Made by a program: the position numbers and the translations under genes. 36,226 nt of DNA. Source: an uncultured Thalassolituus sp. Lineage in GTDB: Bacteria > Pseudomonadota > Gammaproteobacteria > Pseudomonadales > Oceanobacteraceae. The notes under the pieces are model-generated. The model made no database searches. It had not been told where the DNA came from and saw nothing but the letters and a program-made list of their open reading frames with translations. How positions within the stretch are numbered: the stretch's first letter is position 1; each line of letters starts with the position of its first letter. Below, piece after piece: positions 1-9,700 of this stretch. The stretch covers positions 1 through 36,226 of the forward strand of contig CAJXUK010000031.1 of NCBI GenBank assembly GCA_913061435.1. Direction: 5' to 3'.

Positions 1-55
1 AACACAGCTAACACAGCTAACACAGCTAACACAGCTAACACAGCTAACACAGCTA
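1..55. repeat. 9-bp tandem repeat, six copies, cut by window edge
   Basis: The unit AACACAGCT is repeated six times without error from base 1 to 54, and the next base continues it, so the array probably extends to the left of the window. On the plus strand, frame 1 reads Asn-Thr-Ala repeats and stays open to a stop at 85-87; frame 2 reads Thr-Gln-Leu repeats and stops at 56-58. It could therefore be the 3' end of a gene or an intergenic satellite. Because the unit is 9 bp, copy-number changes would not shift a reading frame. Confidence 0.95.
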
Positions 56-232
56 TAGTATTGAGGAATTATTCATGGATTAAATAGGTATAATTTCTGT
101 TATTCTTACCCTGACTCAAGCAACAGCTGCATCCATGAAAAAATATATATCTGGCATTAGTGTGAATTATTTGGTTGTGATTAAAACTAAAGATGCTTGC
201 ATCAATTTTGTCTCTGGGAATAAGGTACATTT
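56..232. other. AT-rich intergenic leader before the epimerase gene
   Basis: This stretch holds no convincing gene. It presumably carries the promoter of the glycan genes that follow, but I could not pick a good -35/-10 pair. A weak AAGG at 223-226 is the likely ribosome binding site for the ATG at 233. A 33-codon ORF (135-236) ends in an ATGA overlap with that start but has no Shine-Dalgarno sequence. Confidence 0.5.
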
Positions 233-1237
233 ATGAAATATTTAGTAACCGGCGCCGCCGGTTTTATTGGCGCTTGTGTAGTTCAACGTTTATGTAAGCA
301 AGGGAATCAGGTTGTTGGCATCGATAATATGAATGATTATTACGATGTAAGCTTAAAGGATGCTCGCTTAGCTCGGGTTGAGCACGAAAAATTTGAGTTT
401 ATTAAAATCGATTTAGCCGATAGAGAAGCAATGGCAGCGCTGTTTGTAGACCAACAGTTCGATCATGTTATTCACTTGGCAGCACAAGCTGGGGTTCGTT
501 ATTCTATTGAGAACCCGATGGCATATGCCGATTCTAATTTAGTGGGCCACCTTAATGTACTTGAAGGCTGCCGGCATAATAAAGTTAAACATTTAATTTA
601 TGCTTCAAGTAGTTCAGTTTATGGCCTTAATAATAAAGTGCCTTTTTCTACTGCTGATACGGTTGATCATCCAATTTCTCTTTACGCAGCCACTAAAAAA
701 TCCAATGAGCTAATGGCGCATTCATATTCTCATTTATATCACCTGCCAACAACAGGGCTACGTTTTTTTACTGTGTATGGACCCTGGGGTCGACCAGACA
801 TGGCGCCTTATATCTTCACTAAAAAAATATTAGCCGGTGAAACTATCGATATTAACAATAATGGCGATATGTGGCGTGATTTCACTTATATTGATGACAT
901 TGTTGAAGGTGTTATTCGTATTGCTGAAGTTATCCCCAAAAAAGATGCTAATTGGAAGGTTGAAGAAGGTACGCCAGCCTCTAGCTCAGCACCTTATAGC
1001 GTTTATAATATCGGTCATGGTAGCCCAATTAATTTAATGAAGTTTATTGAAGCAATCGAAGCTGAGTTAGGTATCGAGGCTAAAAAGAATTTCCGGGGAA
1101 TGCAGGCTGGTGATGTTTATCAAACTTATGCGAATACACAAGACTTGTTTGCGGCAACAGGATATACGCCACAAGTAAACGTTGAAGAAGGTGTCGCTAA
1201 GTTAGTTAGCTGGTATAAAGAATTTTATAATATTTAG
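233..1237 (+). CDS. NAD-dependent sugar-nucleotide epimerase, UDP-glucuronate 4-epimerase type
   Basis: This is a cytoplasmic short-chain dehydrogenase/reductase-type epimerase that most likely interconverts UDP-glucuronate and UDP-galacturonate for surface polysaccharide or LPS core. The N-terminal NAD-binding motif TGAAGFIG (residues 7-14) and the catalytic pair Tyr151/Lys155 in YAATK are both present, with the SSSSVYG segment before them. The length of 334 aa is normal for the family. The next gene makes UDP-glucuronate, which is the reason for choosing the glucuronate substrate; a UDP-glucose/galactose or other hexuronate specificity cannot be excluded from sequence alone. The ATG follows a modest AAGG. 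The gap to the next gene is about 20 bp, so the two are probably co-transcribed. Confidence 0.88.
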   Translation: MKYLVTGAAGFIGACVVQRLCKQGNQVVGIDNMNDYYDVSLKDARLARVEHEKFEFIKIDLADREAMAALFVDQQFDHVIHLAAQAGVRYSIENPMAYADSNLVGHLNVLEGCRHNKVKHLIYASSSSVYGLNNKVPFSTADTVDHPISLYAATKKSNELMAHSYSHLYHLPTTGLRFFTVYGPWGRPDMAPYIFTKKILAGETIDINNNGDMWRDFTYIDDIVEGVIRIAEVIPKKDANWKVEEGTPASSSAPYSVYNIGHGSPINLMKFIEAIEAELGIEAKKNFRGMQAGDVYQTYANTQDLFAATGYTPQVNVEEGVAKLVSWYKEFYNI

Positions 1238-1257
1238 ATTTTAAAGGTAAAGAGTTG

Positions 1258-2424
1258 ATGAAAGTTGCTATTGCAGGTACAGGATACGTTGGTCTTTCAA
1301 ATGCGATGCTATTGGCACAGCATAACGAAGTTGTTGCGATTGATATTATTGAGGAAAAAGTAGCTCTTTTAAATGATAACAAATCACCTATTATTGATAT
1401 TGAAATTGAGGATTTCTTAGCAAATAAAGCCTTAAACTTTACCGCGACGCTAGACAAAGAAAGCGCATACAAAAATGCAAATTTTGTAATTATTGCAACT
1501 CCAACAGATTATGATTCTAAAAGTAACTATTTTAATACATCGTCTGTTGAGTCTGTGATTAAAGATGTGATGCTTATTAACCCAGATGCAGTGATGGTTA
1601 TTAAATCAACCGTTCCTGTAGGGTACACCAAAGAGATTAAAGCTAAGCTGTCGTGTGATAACATACTATTCTCCCCTGAATTCTTGCGTGAAGGCCGAGC
1701 GCTATACGACAATTTACATCCTTCTCGCATTATTGTGGGCGAAAAAAGTGAGCGTGCCCGTATTTTTGCTAATTTACTGGCACAAGGCGCTATTAAGAAA
1801 AATATCGATATTTTGCTTACAGATTCTACGGAAGCAGAAGCTGTTAAATTGTTCTCCAATACTTACTTGGCATTGCGAGTGGCCTATTTTAATGAACTCG
1901 ACACTTATGCCGAATCTCTTGGACTTGATTCACGTCAGATCATTGAAGGCGTAGGGCTGGATCCTAGAATTGGAACTCATTACAATAATCCATCATTTGG
2001 TTATGGCGGTTATTGTTTACCAAAAGATACTAAACAATTACGTGCTAATTATGCAGATGTACCTAATAACTTAATCAGTGCTATTGTCGATGCAAATACA
2101 ACCCGTAAAGATTTTGTTGCAGATTCAATTTTAGCAAGAACCCCTAAGATCGTCGGTATTTATCGTTTAATTATGAAATCTGGTTCTGATAATTTTAGAG
2201 CATCAAGTATTCAAGGAGTAATGAAGCGAATTAAAGCAAAAGGCATTGAAGTTATTATTTATGAGCCCACGTTTGAGGGTGATGATTTCTATAACTCTAA
2301 GATTATAAAATCTCTAGATGAGTTTAAGGCAATGTCTGATGTCATTGTATCTAACCGTATGGCAGAAGATATAGCAGACGTTGCCAACAAAGTGTATACC
2401 CGTGACTTATTTGGTAGTGATTAG
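1258..2424 (+). CDS. ugd: UDP-glucose 6-dehydrogenase
   Basis: The enzyme oxidises UDP-glucose to UDP-glucuronate with two NAD+. The Rossmann motif [11 protein letters not shown] is at the N-terminus, and the catalytic cysteine is Cys253 in [10 protein letters not shown]. The 388-aa length matches the short E. coli-type Ugd. I chose the ATG at 1258 over the TTG at 1255 because the purine-rich AAAGGTAAAGAG just upstream spaces better with it. Together with the preceding epimerase it would supply UDP-GlcA and UDP-GalA for an acidic surface glycan. Family assignment is secure; the glycan that uses the product is not visible in this window. Confidence 0.95.
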   Translation: MKVAIAGTGYVGLSNAMLLAQHNEVVAIDIIEEKVALLNDNKSPIIDIEIEDFLANKALNFTATLDKESAYKNANFVIIATPTDYDSKSNYFNTSSVESVIKDVMLINPDAVMVIKSTVPVGYTKEIKAKLSCDNILFSPEFLREGRALYDNLHPSRIIVGEKSERARIFANLLAQGAIKKNIDILLTDSTEAEAVKLFSNTYLALRVAYFNELDTYAESLGLDSRQIIEGVGLDPRIGTHYNNPSFGYGGYCLPKDTKQLRANYADVPNNLISAIVDANTTRKDFVADSILARTPKIVGIYRLIMKSGSDNFRASSIQGVMKRIKAKGIEVIIYEPTFEGDDFYNSKIIKSLDEFKAMSDVIVSNRMAEDIADVANKVYTRDLFGSD

Positions 2425-2517
2425 GTTGGAAGTTTTGGATAGCTTTCTTCCTATCGCATACAGTTCTTAATGTTAATATGGTAGCCTTAATCAATTTCTA
2501 GACTCAAAAGTACTAAG

Positions 2518-4155
2518 ATGAAATCAACACTTTCAAACCGTTCTTTATATTTTGCATTTTTCGCAATATTATTTGTTTTGGCTTTTCCACTCTTAATTGA
2601 AGTCACGTTTTCGAATTTTGTTCGAGAAGGAGAATATAATTCTCGCCTAGGGTGGACTTTAATTTTAATGGCTATAGGGCTGATTAGTAATAAATCGTGG
2701 CTAATAAAATTACTATTAATACCTTTCATCATAGGCGGTAGCATTGATATTGGTTATGCTATTAGCTTTGGCGGGGTTTTTACAACTGCAACATTAGAAG
2801 CCGTATTTAACACCGATGCAAATGAGGCACTTGAGTATATCTCTGCCTATATTTCTTTCCCCTTAGTGACTATTTTAGGCTTTTACTGGATAGTACTAAT
2901 CGGTACTTTTAGAGTGATCAATTTCAATTTCGAACGCTCTAAAACAAAAACAACCTTCGTAATACTCGGCACCCTTTTAACGATTACCGCAGGATATCGT
3001 ATTATATTTATGGAGCGATATCATGATACTATTCCAGGTATTTTGGGCAGCATGCCTTCTTACTACAAAGGCAATATTGGATTGCAGCAAGAAATAGCCT
3101 TGAGAGATACGCTTGTTAATACCATTGATAATGATACTCAACTTGAACATTCACAAAAATCACAAACTTATATTTTCTTAATCGGTGAATCTATAAATCG
3201 TAACCACATGTCTGTATATGGTTACCATCGAAATACCACCCCCTTTCTTAGCAAATTGAATAAAAACATTATTGTTTTTGATAATGTAATTAGCAGTCAT
3301 GTGCAAACAAATGCATCCTTACAAGTTGCCTTAACATCAGCGGCTGCTGAACAGGGTAATGATTTTCGAAAATCACTTAGTATCATTGATACGGCGAACA
3401 TGGCTGGTTTTAAAACTTGGTGGATATCCAATCAGCAACCGCTAAGAGCTACACTCGCATCTATAGCCAAGCAAGCCGATACAACTAAATTTATTAGTAA
3501 CGATTATCAAGGTGTTGAGGTCGATCGATATGATGGTTTTATGTTGCCTTACATCAAAGAGGCCTTAAATGATAAAGCCATACATAAAGCGATATTTGTT
3601 CATATGATGGGGAGCCACGCGCAGTATGCTAATCGCTATCCTCTGGAATTTGAGAAATTCGAAGGTAATAATGTACGAGCTTATGAAAAGAATTTATCTC
3701 AAAGTAAAATAAATTCTATCAACCAATACGATAATTCTATTTTATATACTGATTTCTTTGTTCAGCAAACATTAGCTTTACTGGAACAAGATACAGCGGA
3801 TATTAAGGCCTTAACTTTATTTGCAGACCATGGTGAAGAGGTCTACGACAAAATCAACGTTAAAGGTCATGGTCCTGATAATGTCACTGCCAATATGATT
3901 GAAATACCACTTATAACATGGATGTCAAATGGCTTTAAAAATTTAAAGCCTCAAACTATGGCGTCGCTAATGAAAAACAAAGAGCAGAGTTTTCAATTAG
4001 ATAATTTATATCATTATGCTACTGCGTTAATGGGCATTAGTAGCTCTTCATTTGTTGATTATAATAAAAGTCTATCCTCCAACCAATACCTCCCCCCCAA
4101 AGAACGGAAGGTTTATAAAAGGTCTTACGAAAACGGTTTACGTTATAGAAAGTAG
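2518..4155 (+). CDS. Phosphoethanolamine transferase, EptA/CptA-type inner-membrane sulfatase-fold enzyme
   Basis: An inner-membrane enzyme expected to move phosphoethanolamine from phosphatidylethanolamine onto LPS (lipid A or core). Several hydrophobic segments in roughly the first 170 residues precede a periplasmic alkaline-phosphatase-fold domain. The metal and catalytic residues of the family can be placed: Glu224 in GESINRN, Thr264 as the likely nucleophile, His367 in MGSH, Asp437-His438 in ADHGEE, and His451 in KGHG; their spacing agrees with the EptA/MCR pattern. I find no cysteine anywhere in the 545 residues, unlike EptA/MCR enzymes with stabilising disulfides, so a CptA-like core-modifying enzyme is favoured. 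The ATG at 2518 has only a weak ribosome binding site. It may be a separate transcription unit from ugd, with a 93-bp gap. Confidence 0.85.
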   Translation: MKSTLSNRSLYFAFFAILFVLAFPLLIEVTFSNFVREGEYNSRLGWTLILMAIGLISNKSWLIKLLLIPFIIGGSIDIGYAISFGGVFTTATLEAVFNTDANEALEYISAYISFPLVTILGFYWIVLIGTFRVINFNFERSKTKTTFVILGTLLTITAGYRIIFMERYHDTIPGILGSMPSYYKGNIGLQQEIALRDTLVNTIDNDTQLEHSQKSQTYIFLIGESINRNHMSVYGYHRNTTPFLSKLNKNIIVFDNVISSHVQTNASLQVALTSAAAEQGNDFRKSLSIIDTANMAGFKTWWISNQQPLRATLASIAKQADTTKFISNDYQGVEVDRYDGFMLPYIKEALNDKAIHKAIFVHMMGSHAQYANRYPLEFEKFEGNNVRAYEKNLSQSKINSINQYDNSILYTDFFVQQTLALLEQDTADIKALTLFADHGEEVYDKINVKGHGPDNVTANMIEIPLITWMSNGFKNLKPQTMASLMKNKEQSFQLDNLYHYATALMGISSSSFVDYNKSLSSNQYLPPKERKVYKRSYENGLRYRK

Positions 4156-4429
4156 AGATTCCAGTCTAATGCCCAATTAATAAACTACTGATATTTAACT
4201 TCTTGCTATCTAATTACTTCTGCTATCAACAGAGGTAATTTATCTTAACTACTAAATTACTGCTCGGCAGTAAAGCAAGCGTAAAAAATAGGCACTTGCT
4301 TATAGTTTTAGAGCGGTAGCACCGATATTAATTCGAAACAGTGGTCAATCTTGGATGCTCAAGTTGATAAATTACTATCAACTTGCGGGTGAAGTTATGT
4401 AATTAAATATTGACGTTTCTAGCTTAAAA
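4156..4429. other. AT-rich convergent intergenic region with three inverted repeats
   Basis: No gene is seen between the glycan transferase and the 3' end of the broken pil-chp-linked gene. Besides the possible terminator there are two perfect inverted repeats: TTACTGC/GCAGTAA (4257-4263 and 4267-4273, 3-nt loop), and AAGTTGATA/TATCAACTT (4361-4369 and 4376-4384, 6-nt loop). Neither is followed by a T-run on either strand, so an intrinsic-terminator role is doubtful. The region is the junction between glycan genes and the pil-chp operon. Confidence 0.5.
4213..4246 (+). terminator. Possible terminator after the phosphoethanolamine transferase gene
   Basis: Arms ATTACTTCTG (4213-4222) and CAGAGGTAAT (4230-4239) form a 10-bp stem with one mismatch/wobble and a 7-nt loop. 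They are followed by TTTATCTT, a broken T-tract. It lies 58 bp after the stop codon, a sensible place for a terminator, but the tail is weak. Confidence 0.4.
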
Positions 4430-5164
4430 TTAAATCTCAGCCAACTGCTTACGAATATAACCAACAGTTCTCGCCACAGCAAAAGGAGCTGATCGTTCAT
4501 TATAAGCCAGCAAGGTGTTTTTAATGAATTTCCAACGTAAAGCTAATTTTTTAATCGCATTAAGCTTATCAACGTCATCGCTATGCAGCACGTTGAGTTC
4601 TTTGATTACTTGTTCAAAAGCTTCACTTCGTACTTCAATTTGAATAGCTTGCTCACTACCCGCAAAACCAAACGTTCCAAACGTTGTAGCAGATAACTCT
4701 AAGTATTCTGAGGCAAGCTGCTCAATCAGTAATAGCCATTAACCCTATAAAGGTCTTTGGTTGGCAGTAAATCACTGTTAACTTGCTTTTTAACCGTGGT
4801 GATAATGCTCAACAGTTCTTTATGTAAAATTCGCATGTCATTAAAAACATAGGTATCACCATCAACTCGTTTATGTTTTTCCCAAGCAAAGGTTCTATAA
4901 TTAGATCAACTGGGCGCTTGATTGCTCGGTAAATAATGCGCTTACCTCATCGCCTATTGCTAAAACATCGAATAAGCGCTGTTCTGATTTTTTATCTTTT
5001 TGCATGCCGTAAACGTTGAATTCGGTCACTACTCGATAGCTATTCGCTTCTAGTAAAATAATCTCTTTGGCAAGATTAATTCCTTCGCGGCTTTCGGCAG
5101 ATGATATCGCGCTAAGTGTAAAAATAGAGAATAGGATTACAGTGCGGGCGAATAAACGTTTCAT
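4430..5164 (-). pseudogene. Signal-peptide-bearing helical protein gene with two compensating frameshifts
   Basis: Read as one gene, it would give about 244 aa: a signal peptide starting MKRLFARTV and ending near SSA-ES, then a mostly helical secreted domain. Frame A runs from 5164 to a TAA at 4901-4903. The next frame opens right after a TGA at 4906-4908, runs through AWEKHKRVDGDTYVFND and stops at 4726-4728. The original frame then reopens just after a TAA at 4739-4741, reads WLLLIEQLASEYLEL, and ends at 4430. Each hand-over is confined to under 20 bp and the net shift is zero, as expected for one inserted and one deleted base in a single ancestral gene. The start lies 4 bp after the chpC stop, so it was the last gene of the pil-chp operon. 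I do not recognise the family; a PilJ-like periplasmic helical sensor is only a guess. Sequencing error is an alternative. Confidence 0.75.
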
Positions 5165-5168
5165 TAGG

Positions 5169-5642
5169 TCATCCAATATATCTTAATAATTCATTTTCGA
5201 TCATTTCTAAGTCAGGAATCATGGCTTGTTCGCCAAACAAGTTCACCGCCATTTCATCATATGGTCCAGAGTGCATTGCTTCAACTGCAACCACATCTTC
5301 TTCGTGTATATGGGTAAGTTTTGGAATCCCTTGAATCAATATTGCATAAAAGGGTAAATCTCGTTTTGCTGACGTGCCGTTTAAAACAGCCAGTCGAACG
5401 CCTTCTACAGGAGGAACTGCGCCGCCATTAAGAGCTTCATAAGATATAACGGGTATATTAATATTTCGCCATTCTATTTGACCTAACAACCAATTGCCAT
5501 CTGCACTTGCTTTAACCGGAGCACGATATGGAATTATTTCGGCAACGGTTACGTTAGGCAATATTAATTGTTTGTCGTGTAGTGGAATGAGTAATCCATC
5601 TACCTTAGTCATTTCGTCTTGTGTTGTTACTTCAGAACTCAT
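5169..5642 (-). CDS. chpC: CheW-like adaptor of the Pil-Chp system (ChpC-like)
   Basis: A cytoplasmic CheW-domain protein (157 aa) expected to couple additional receptor input to the ChpA kinase. The CheW fold is suggested by the LPNVTVAEIIPYR segment near residues 28-40, followed by GQIEWRNINIPVISYEAL, a typical SH3-like CheW pattern. It follows chpB by 27 bp and precedes the frameshifted secreted-protein gene, matching the position of chpC in P. aeruginosa. The second CheW protein of the system, PilI, lies at the other end of the operon. The start region contains degenerate repeats of AGTTCTGAATA and no good Shine-Dalgarno sequence, so translation may be coupled to chpB or weak. Confidence 0.85.
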   Translation of the reverse strand: MSSEVTTQDEMTKVDGLLIPLHDKQLILPNVTVAEIIPYRAPVKASADGNWLLGQIEWRNINIPVISYEALNGGAVPPVEGVRLAVLNGTSAKRDLPFYAILIQGIPKLTHIHEEDVVAVEAMHSGPYDEMAVNLFGEQAMIPDLEMIENELLRYIG

Positions 5643-5669
5643 ATTCAGAACTCTTATTCAGAATCATAG

Positions 5670-6701
5670 TCATACAATCCATTGTGTTTGAAGATAATTT
5701 ACCAGTTGTGTGGCTAATTGTCTCGGGGTTCCAATGTAAGACACATGGCCGGTTGCAACGGCGCTGTCTGGCATTGAACTGTTACCGCAACTTTCACTGT
5801 TTTGTGCCCATATTGTAGAGGCAGATCGACTTATTTTAACTGCTGCTTCAGCGCCATCATTTCCCATGCCACTGAATAAAATATAACGTGCGCGGTTTGA
5901 AAAATGCTTTGCCACATTCAACATCACTTGATCTACCGAAGGCCCGTAAGGCCCTGGCCAAGGGGTTTTTTTACTGACAGTGCGGCCATTAAAGTCAAAA
6001 TCAAATTCAAACTCAACCGGTGCTACCATAACTTCCCCAGTATTGATTTGATGCCCTTCATTATAAGGAACCATGGTGATTCCAGCATGACGCCCCAAGG
6101 TTTGTACGAGTGCATTTTGAAATCTTGCATCGATATGCTGGGCATAAATGAATCCTACAGGAAGCCCTTTCGGCAAGGCATCTAAGAATTCTTTGACTGC
6201 GTCTGGGCCACCCAAGCTCGCGCCCAGTACCCAGATATGCTCTGCAGGCTTACCCAAGGTAACATGTTGAAACATGGTGGGGAGTGGTAGTGGATCATTT
6301 GTAGCGACCGCATGATCTTCTAGTTCGTGCAGTGACTCTTCATCATCAATAACTAAGGCGTGGTCAGAAAGCAGTTCTTTCAGTTTGGCAAATAAGCGTT
6401 TCTCCCAACGAGGGTAGGTTTCACAATGCCTTTGCGGGGCTTCTCCCATGCCAAATAAAACAGGGATGTCGCCGACAAGTAGTTCATCAAGCCAGTCTTG
6501 ATGCTCTCCATCTTCGTCAATAATATCAACAATCCAGACATCTACTTCAGTAGCTAAATTAGGGTTATCTTTAATACGGTCAGGGTCTGTGGTTAATACT
6601 ACATTAAAACCAAAGTGCATTAGGGCACTTTTGATCAAATGCTGCTGCAAAAGCTCATCGGCAATGATGCCTACTTTTGCAGCAGCTTTGTGGTGCGGCA
6701 T
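5670..6701 (-). CDS. chpB: CheB-type protein-glutamate methylesterase of the Pil-Chp system
   Basis: It should remove methyl groups from the PilJ receptor, opposing PilK. The C-terminal methylesterase domain has the full catalytic triad Ser162 (GASLGGP), His189 (AQHID) and Asp282 (GMGNDG), at almost the same positions as in Salmonella CheB. The N-terminal 120 residues look like a diverged receiver: an Asp15-Glu16 acidic pair and Asp59 in WIVDI could be the phosphorylation pocket, but conservation is poor. I chose the ATG at 6701 rather than 6716 because GGAG lies 8 nt upstream of it and it starts one base after the chpA stop; this gives 343 aa. It belongs to the pilG-chpC operon. Confidence 0.92.
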   Translation of the reverse strand: MPHHKAAAKVGIIADELLQQHLIKSALMHFGFNVVLTTDPDRIKDNPNLATEVDVWIVDIIDEDGEHQDWLDELLVGDIPVLFGMGEAPQRHCETYPRWEKRLFAKLKELLSDHALVIDDEESLHELEDHAVATNDPLPLPTMFQHVTLGKPAEHIWVLGASLGGPDAVKEFLDALPKGLPVGFIYAQHIDARFQNALVQTLGRHAGITMVPYNEGHQINTGEVMVAPVEFEFDFDFNGRTVSKKTPWPGPYGPSVDQVMLNVAKHFSNRARYILFSGMGNDGAEAAVKISRSASTIWAQNSESCGNSSMPDSAVATGHVSYIGTPRQLATQLVNYLQTQWIV

Positions 6702-6702
6702 A

Positions 6703-9700
6703 CTATTTCTCCGCATCCCCTGCTAATAATTTTTCGATATTGGATAATAACGCTTCTTCTTGGAAGGGTTTACCCAAGTATTCATTTACACCAATTGAAA
6801 ATGCACGAGTACGGTGTTTATCACCGGTTCGTGAAGTGATCATAATGATCGGTATATGCTGCAATCGCGAATCATGTCGCACAATAGAGGCAACTTCAAA
6901 GCCATCCATACGCGGCATTTCAATATCAAGCAGCATAAGATCTGGAATGTGATCTTGCAGCGTTGCAATCGCATCTACACCATCTTTTGCCGTAAATACT
7001 TCAAAGCCATTACGTTCTAGCAGTCTTGTCGTTACTTTTCGCACGGTAACCGAGTCATCGACAACCAGGATTCGCTTTGTTTGTTGCTCTAATTCGTGGC
7101 GACGTTCTGCTTCAATTTCATCAAGCGCTCTTGCATGCTGGTATTCCAGATTACTCTGATTACGAATCATGGCCGGCAAATCAAGAATGATTACAACGCT
7201 ACCATCTCCCAATATTGTCCCGCCAGAAACACCCACAACGCTGCTAAACTGAGCACCCAAAGTTTTTACTACAATCTCACGGCTACCTAACAGGGTATCT
7301 ACTTGCAATGCATAAGGCGTTTCACCTTTGATTAACAGTACCGGTGTCGGCATTCTTTGACCAGCAAGTTTAGGCTGAGCATCGGTCCCTAGCATACTGC
7401 CAAGGTATTCTAATCGATGCTCTTGGCCACCATAATCCAAGGTTCTTTCTATCGCGGGTTGCTGATAAAGCGTTTCAAGCTGATGCGTAGGGACTCGTAC
7501 AATACCTTGAATACTGTCTAACGGAACGGCATACAAATCGTCACCTACCCGCACCATTAATGCGCGGTTAACCGATACTGTAAATGGCAAACGTATTTGA
7601 AACTCAGTGCCTTGGCCAGGAATAGAATTAATGAACAAGGTACCGCCCATTTGCTTTATTTCACTGTTGGCGACGTCCATGCCTACACCGCGCCCTGAAA
7701 TTTGCGTAACTTCTTGCGCTGTCGAAAAACCCGCATGCAAAATAAATTGCATAATTTCAGTATCGGTTAGCTTACTGTCTTTGCTCATCAAACCACGAGC
7801 GATCGCCTTGTTACGAACAGCGTCAATATTAATTCCACGACCATCATCTTTAAGAATTACAAGAACATCACCGCCTTCACGGGATACTCGTAATTCTACA
7901 TTACCCAATGCAGATTTTTGGGTTTGCGCACGCGCTTGTTTGTCTTCTATACCGTGATCTACTGCGTTACGCAGCATGTGTTCTAGTGGTGAAATCAAAC
8001 GCTCTAGAATGGTTCTATCCATTTCACCGTCAGCGTTATACACCTTAAATTCGATTTGCTTATCAAGTTCTTGGCTGATTTGCCTTACGATTCGACGCAA
8101 ACGCGGTACGAGGCGCTGAAAAGGCACCATGCGGGTTTGCATTAAACCTTCTTGCAGCTCTGTATTTACTCGGCTTTGTTGCAGTAATAAAGTTTCTGCA
8201 TCACGCGTCTTGTTACTCAAAGACTCTCGAATGTCCAACAAATCCGATGCCGACTCAACCAAAGATCGAGACAATTGTTGCATATGAGAGTAACGATCCA
8301 TTTCTAGTGGATCAAAATCTTCATAGTTTGGCGTTACCCGTTCTTGTCTAAATAATACTTGTGCTTCTGTTTCCATGTCTAAGCGACGCAGCTGGTCACG
8401 CAAGCGCTCAAGCGTAGAATCCATCTCTTCAAGAGAGTAAGAGAAATCAGTTACTTGCTGTTCTAGGCGTCCACGAGAGATGGAGGTTTCACCGGCCAAA
8501 TTAACTAAGTTATCCAGCAATTGCGCAGAGACTTTAACCATTTCTTGTGGGCCACGACGGCCTTGCTGTGGTCTGTTCTCTGACTTCTGATCAAGTTGCG
8601 TCAGTTGTTTTTTATTTTTTTGCAGTGCTACTAACGTTTCACCCGTTTGTTCTTGCGTTAACTCTGCTCGCTTGAAAGGAACAATGTTGGTATCAGTAGC
8701 AGCTTCTGACTCTATAGCTGTGGCTGGCTCTTCAGCACTGTCGCTTTTCAGCTTGCCCGCACCACCAGCAAACGCTTGTGCAATGCGATCAACACTTGCT
8801 GCTAACACATCTTGACGTTGAAAAACGTCACTGAAGAAAGCATCATCGATACTTATTTCACCCTGCTGAGCTTTGACCATCCAAGTTTCAAAATCATGGG
8901 CAAGATCACCGACTGCTGTCAATCCTCCCATGCGTGCACCACCTTTTAAGGTGTGCATTATTCTTTGTATTTCTTCAACAGATCGCAGATTTTCGGGTTC
9001 TTGCTGCCAGTCTTGTAAAACGGCGTCTAATTCTTGCTGTAATTCTTGAGCTTCTTCTAGAAAAATTCCTAAAATCTCAAGATCAGTTTCATCTTCAGGT
9101 CTTTCGTATTCAGGTCTTTCGTATTCAGCATCAACATCTAAAGACGTGTTGCTTTCAAGTGATGAGTTGTCCAGTGTCGTTTCTTCAAATTGATGGTCAC
9201 CGAATATAACGTTCTGATCAATATTGAGAGGGTCAGCACCTTTAGCGACTGCATGTATTTTTGCTAACAGCACGCTATCAAGATTAATTGCTTTACTAAC
9301 ACGAACTTGATCAAGCATGTCGTCTAATAAATCATGGTATTGGTTTAATAACGGTATTAAACCATCGCGCATTTGTACGCGACCATCGTGTAAACCTTCA
9401 TAGATAGATTCTAACTCGTGGCAAAGATCGGCAATCTCCGTCATTTCTGCCATGCGAGCACCACCTTTTAAAGTGTGTAACTCTCGCTGAAGTTCTGCAA
9501 TGTTTCTTAAGTTTTCAGGATCTTCCTGCCAGCGCTCTAGTGCAACACCAGCGGCTTCCATGATTTCTTGAGCTTCTTCTAAAAAGATCTCTAATAATTC
9601 TGCATCGACTTCGGCATCGCTACTACCCGCGTCGGGATCTGCTATGTCTTTAATACCTTGAGGAAGTTCAACCCCAGATACTAATTCAGCTTCGGCAACT

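Noticed and set aside
135..236. 33-codon ORF (MKKYISGISVNYL...) whose stop overlaps the epimerase start as ATGA
   Set aside because: It has no Shine-Dalgarno sequence and no recognisable family; it could be chance in AT-rich DNA, so it was not called as a leader peptide.
1527..1859. 110-codon minus-strand ORF within ugd
   Set aside because: It lies entirely opposite the well-conserved ugd coding sequence and its product has no recognisable features.
4311..4321. GCGGTAGC sequence similar to the core of the ops/JUMPstart element
   Set aside because: It lies after the last glycan gene on the plus strand with no downstream gene in that direction, and the flanking bases do not fit the longer JUMPstart pattern.
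7607..7957. 116-codon plus-strand ORF opposite the ChpA kinase core
   Set aside because: It mirrors the highly conserved ATP-binding region of ChpA; no ribosome binding site or protein family was seen.
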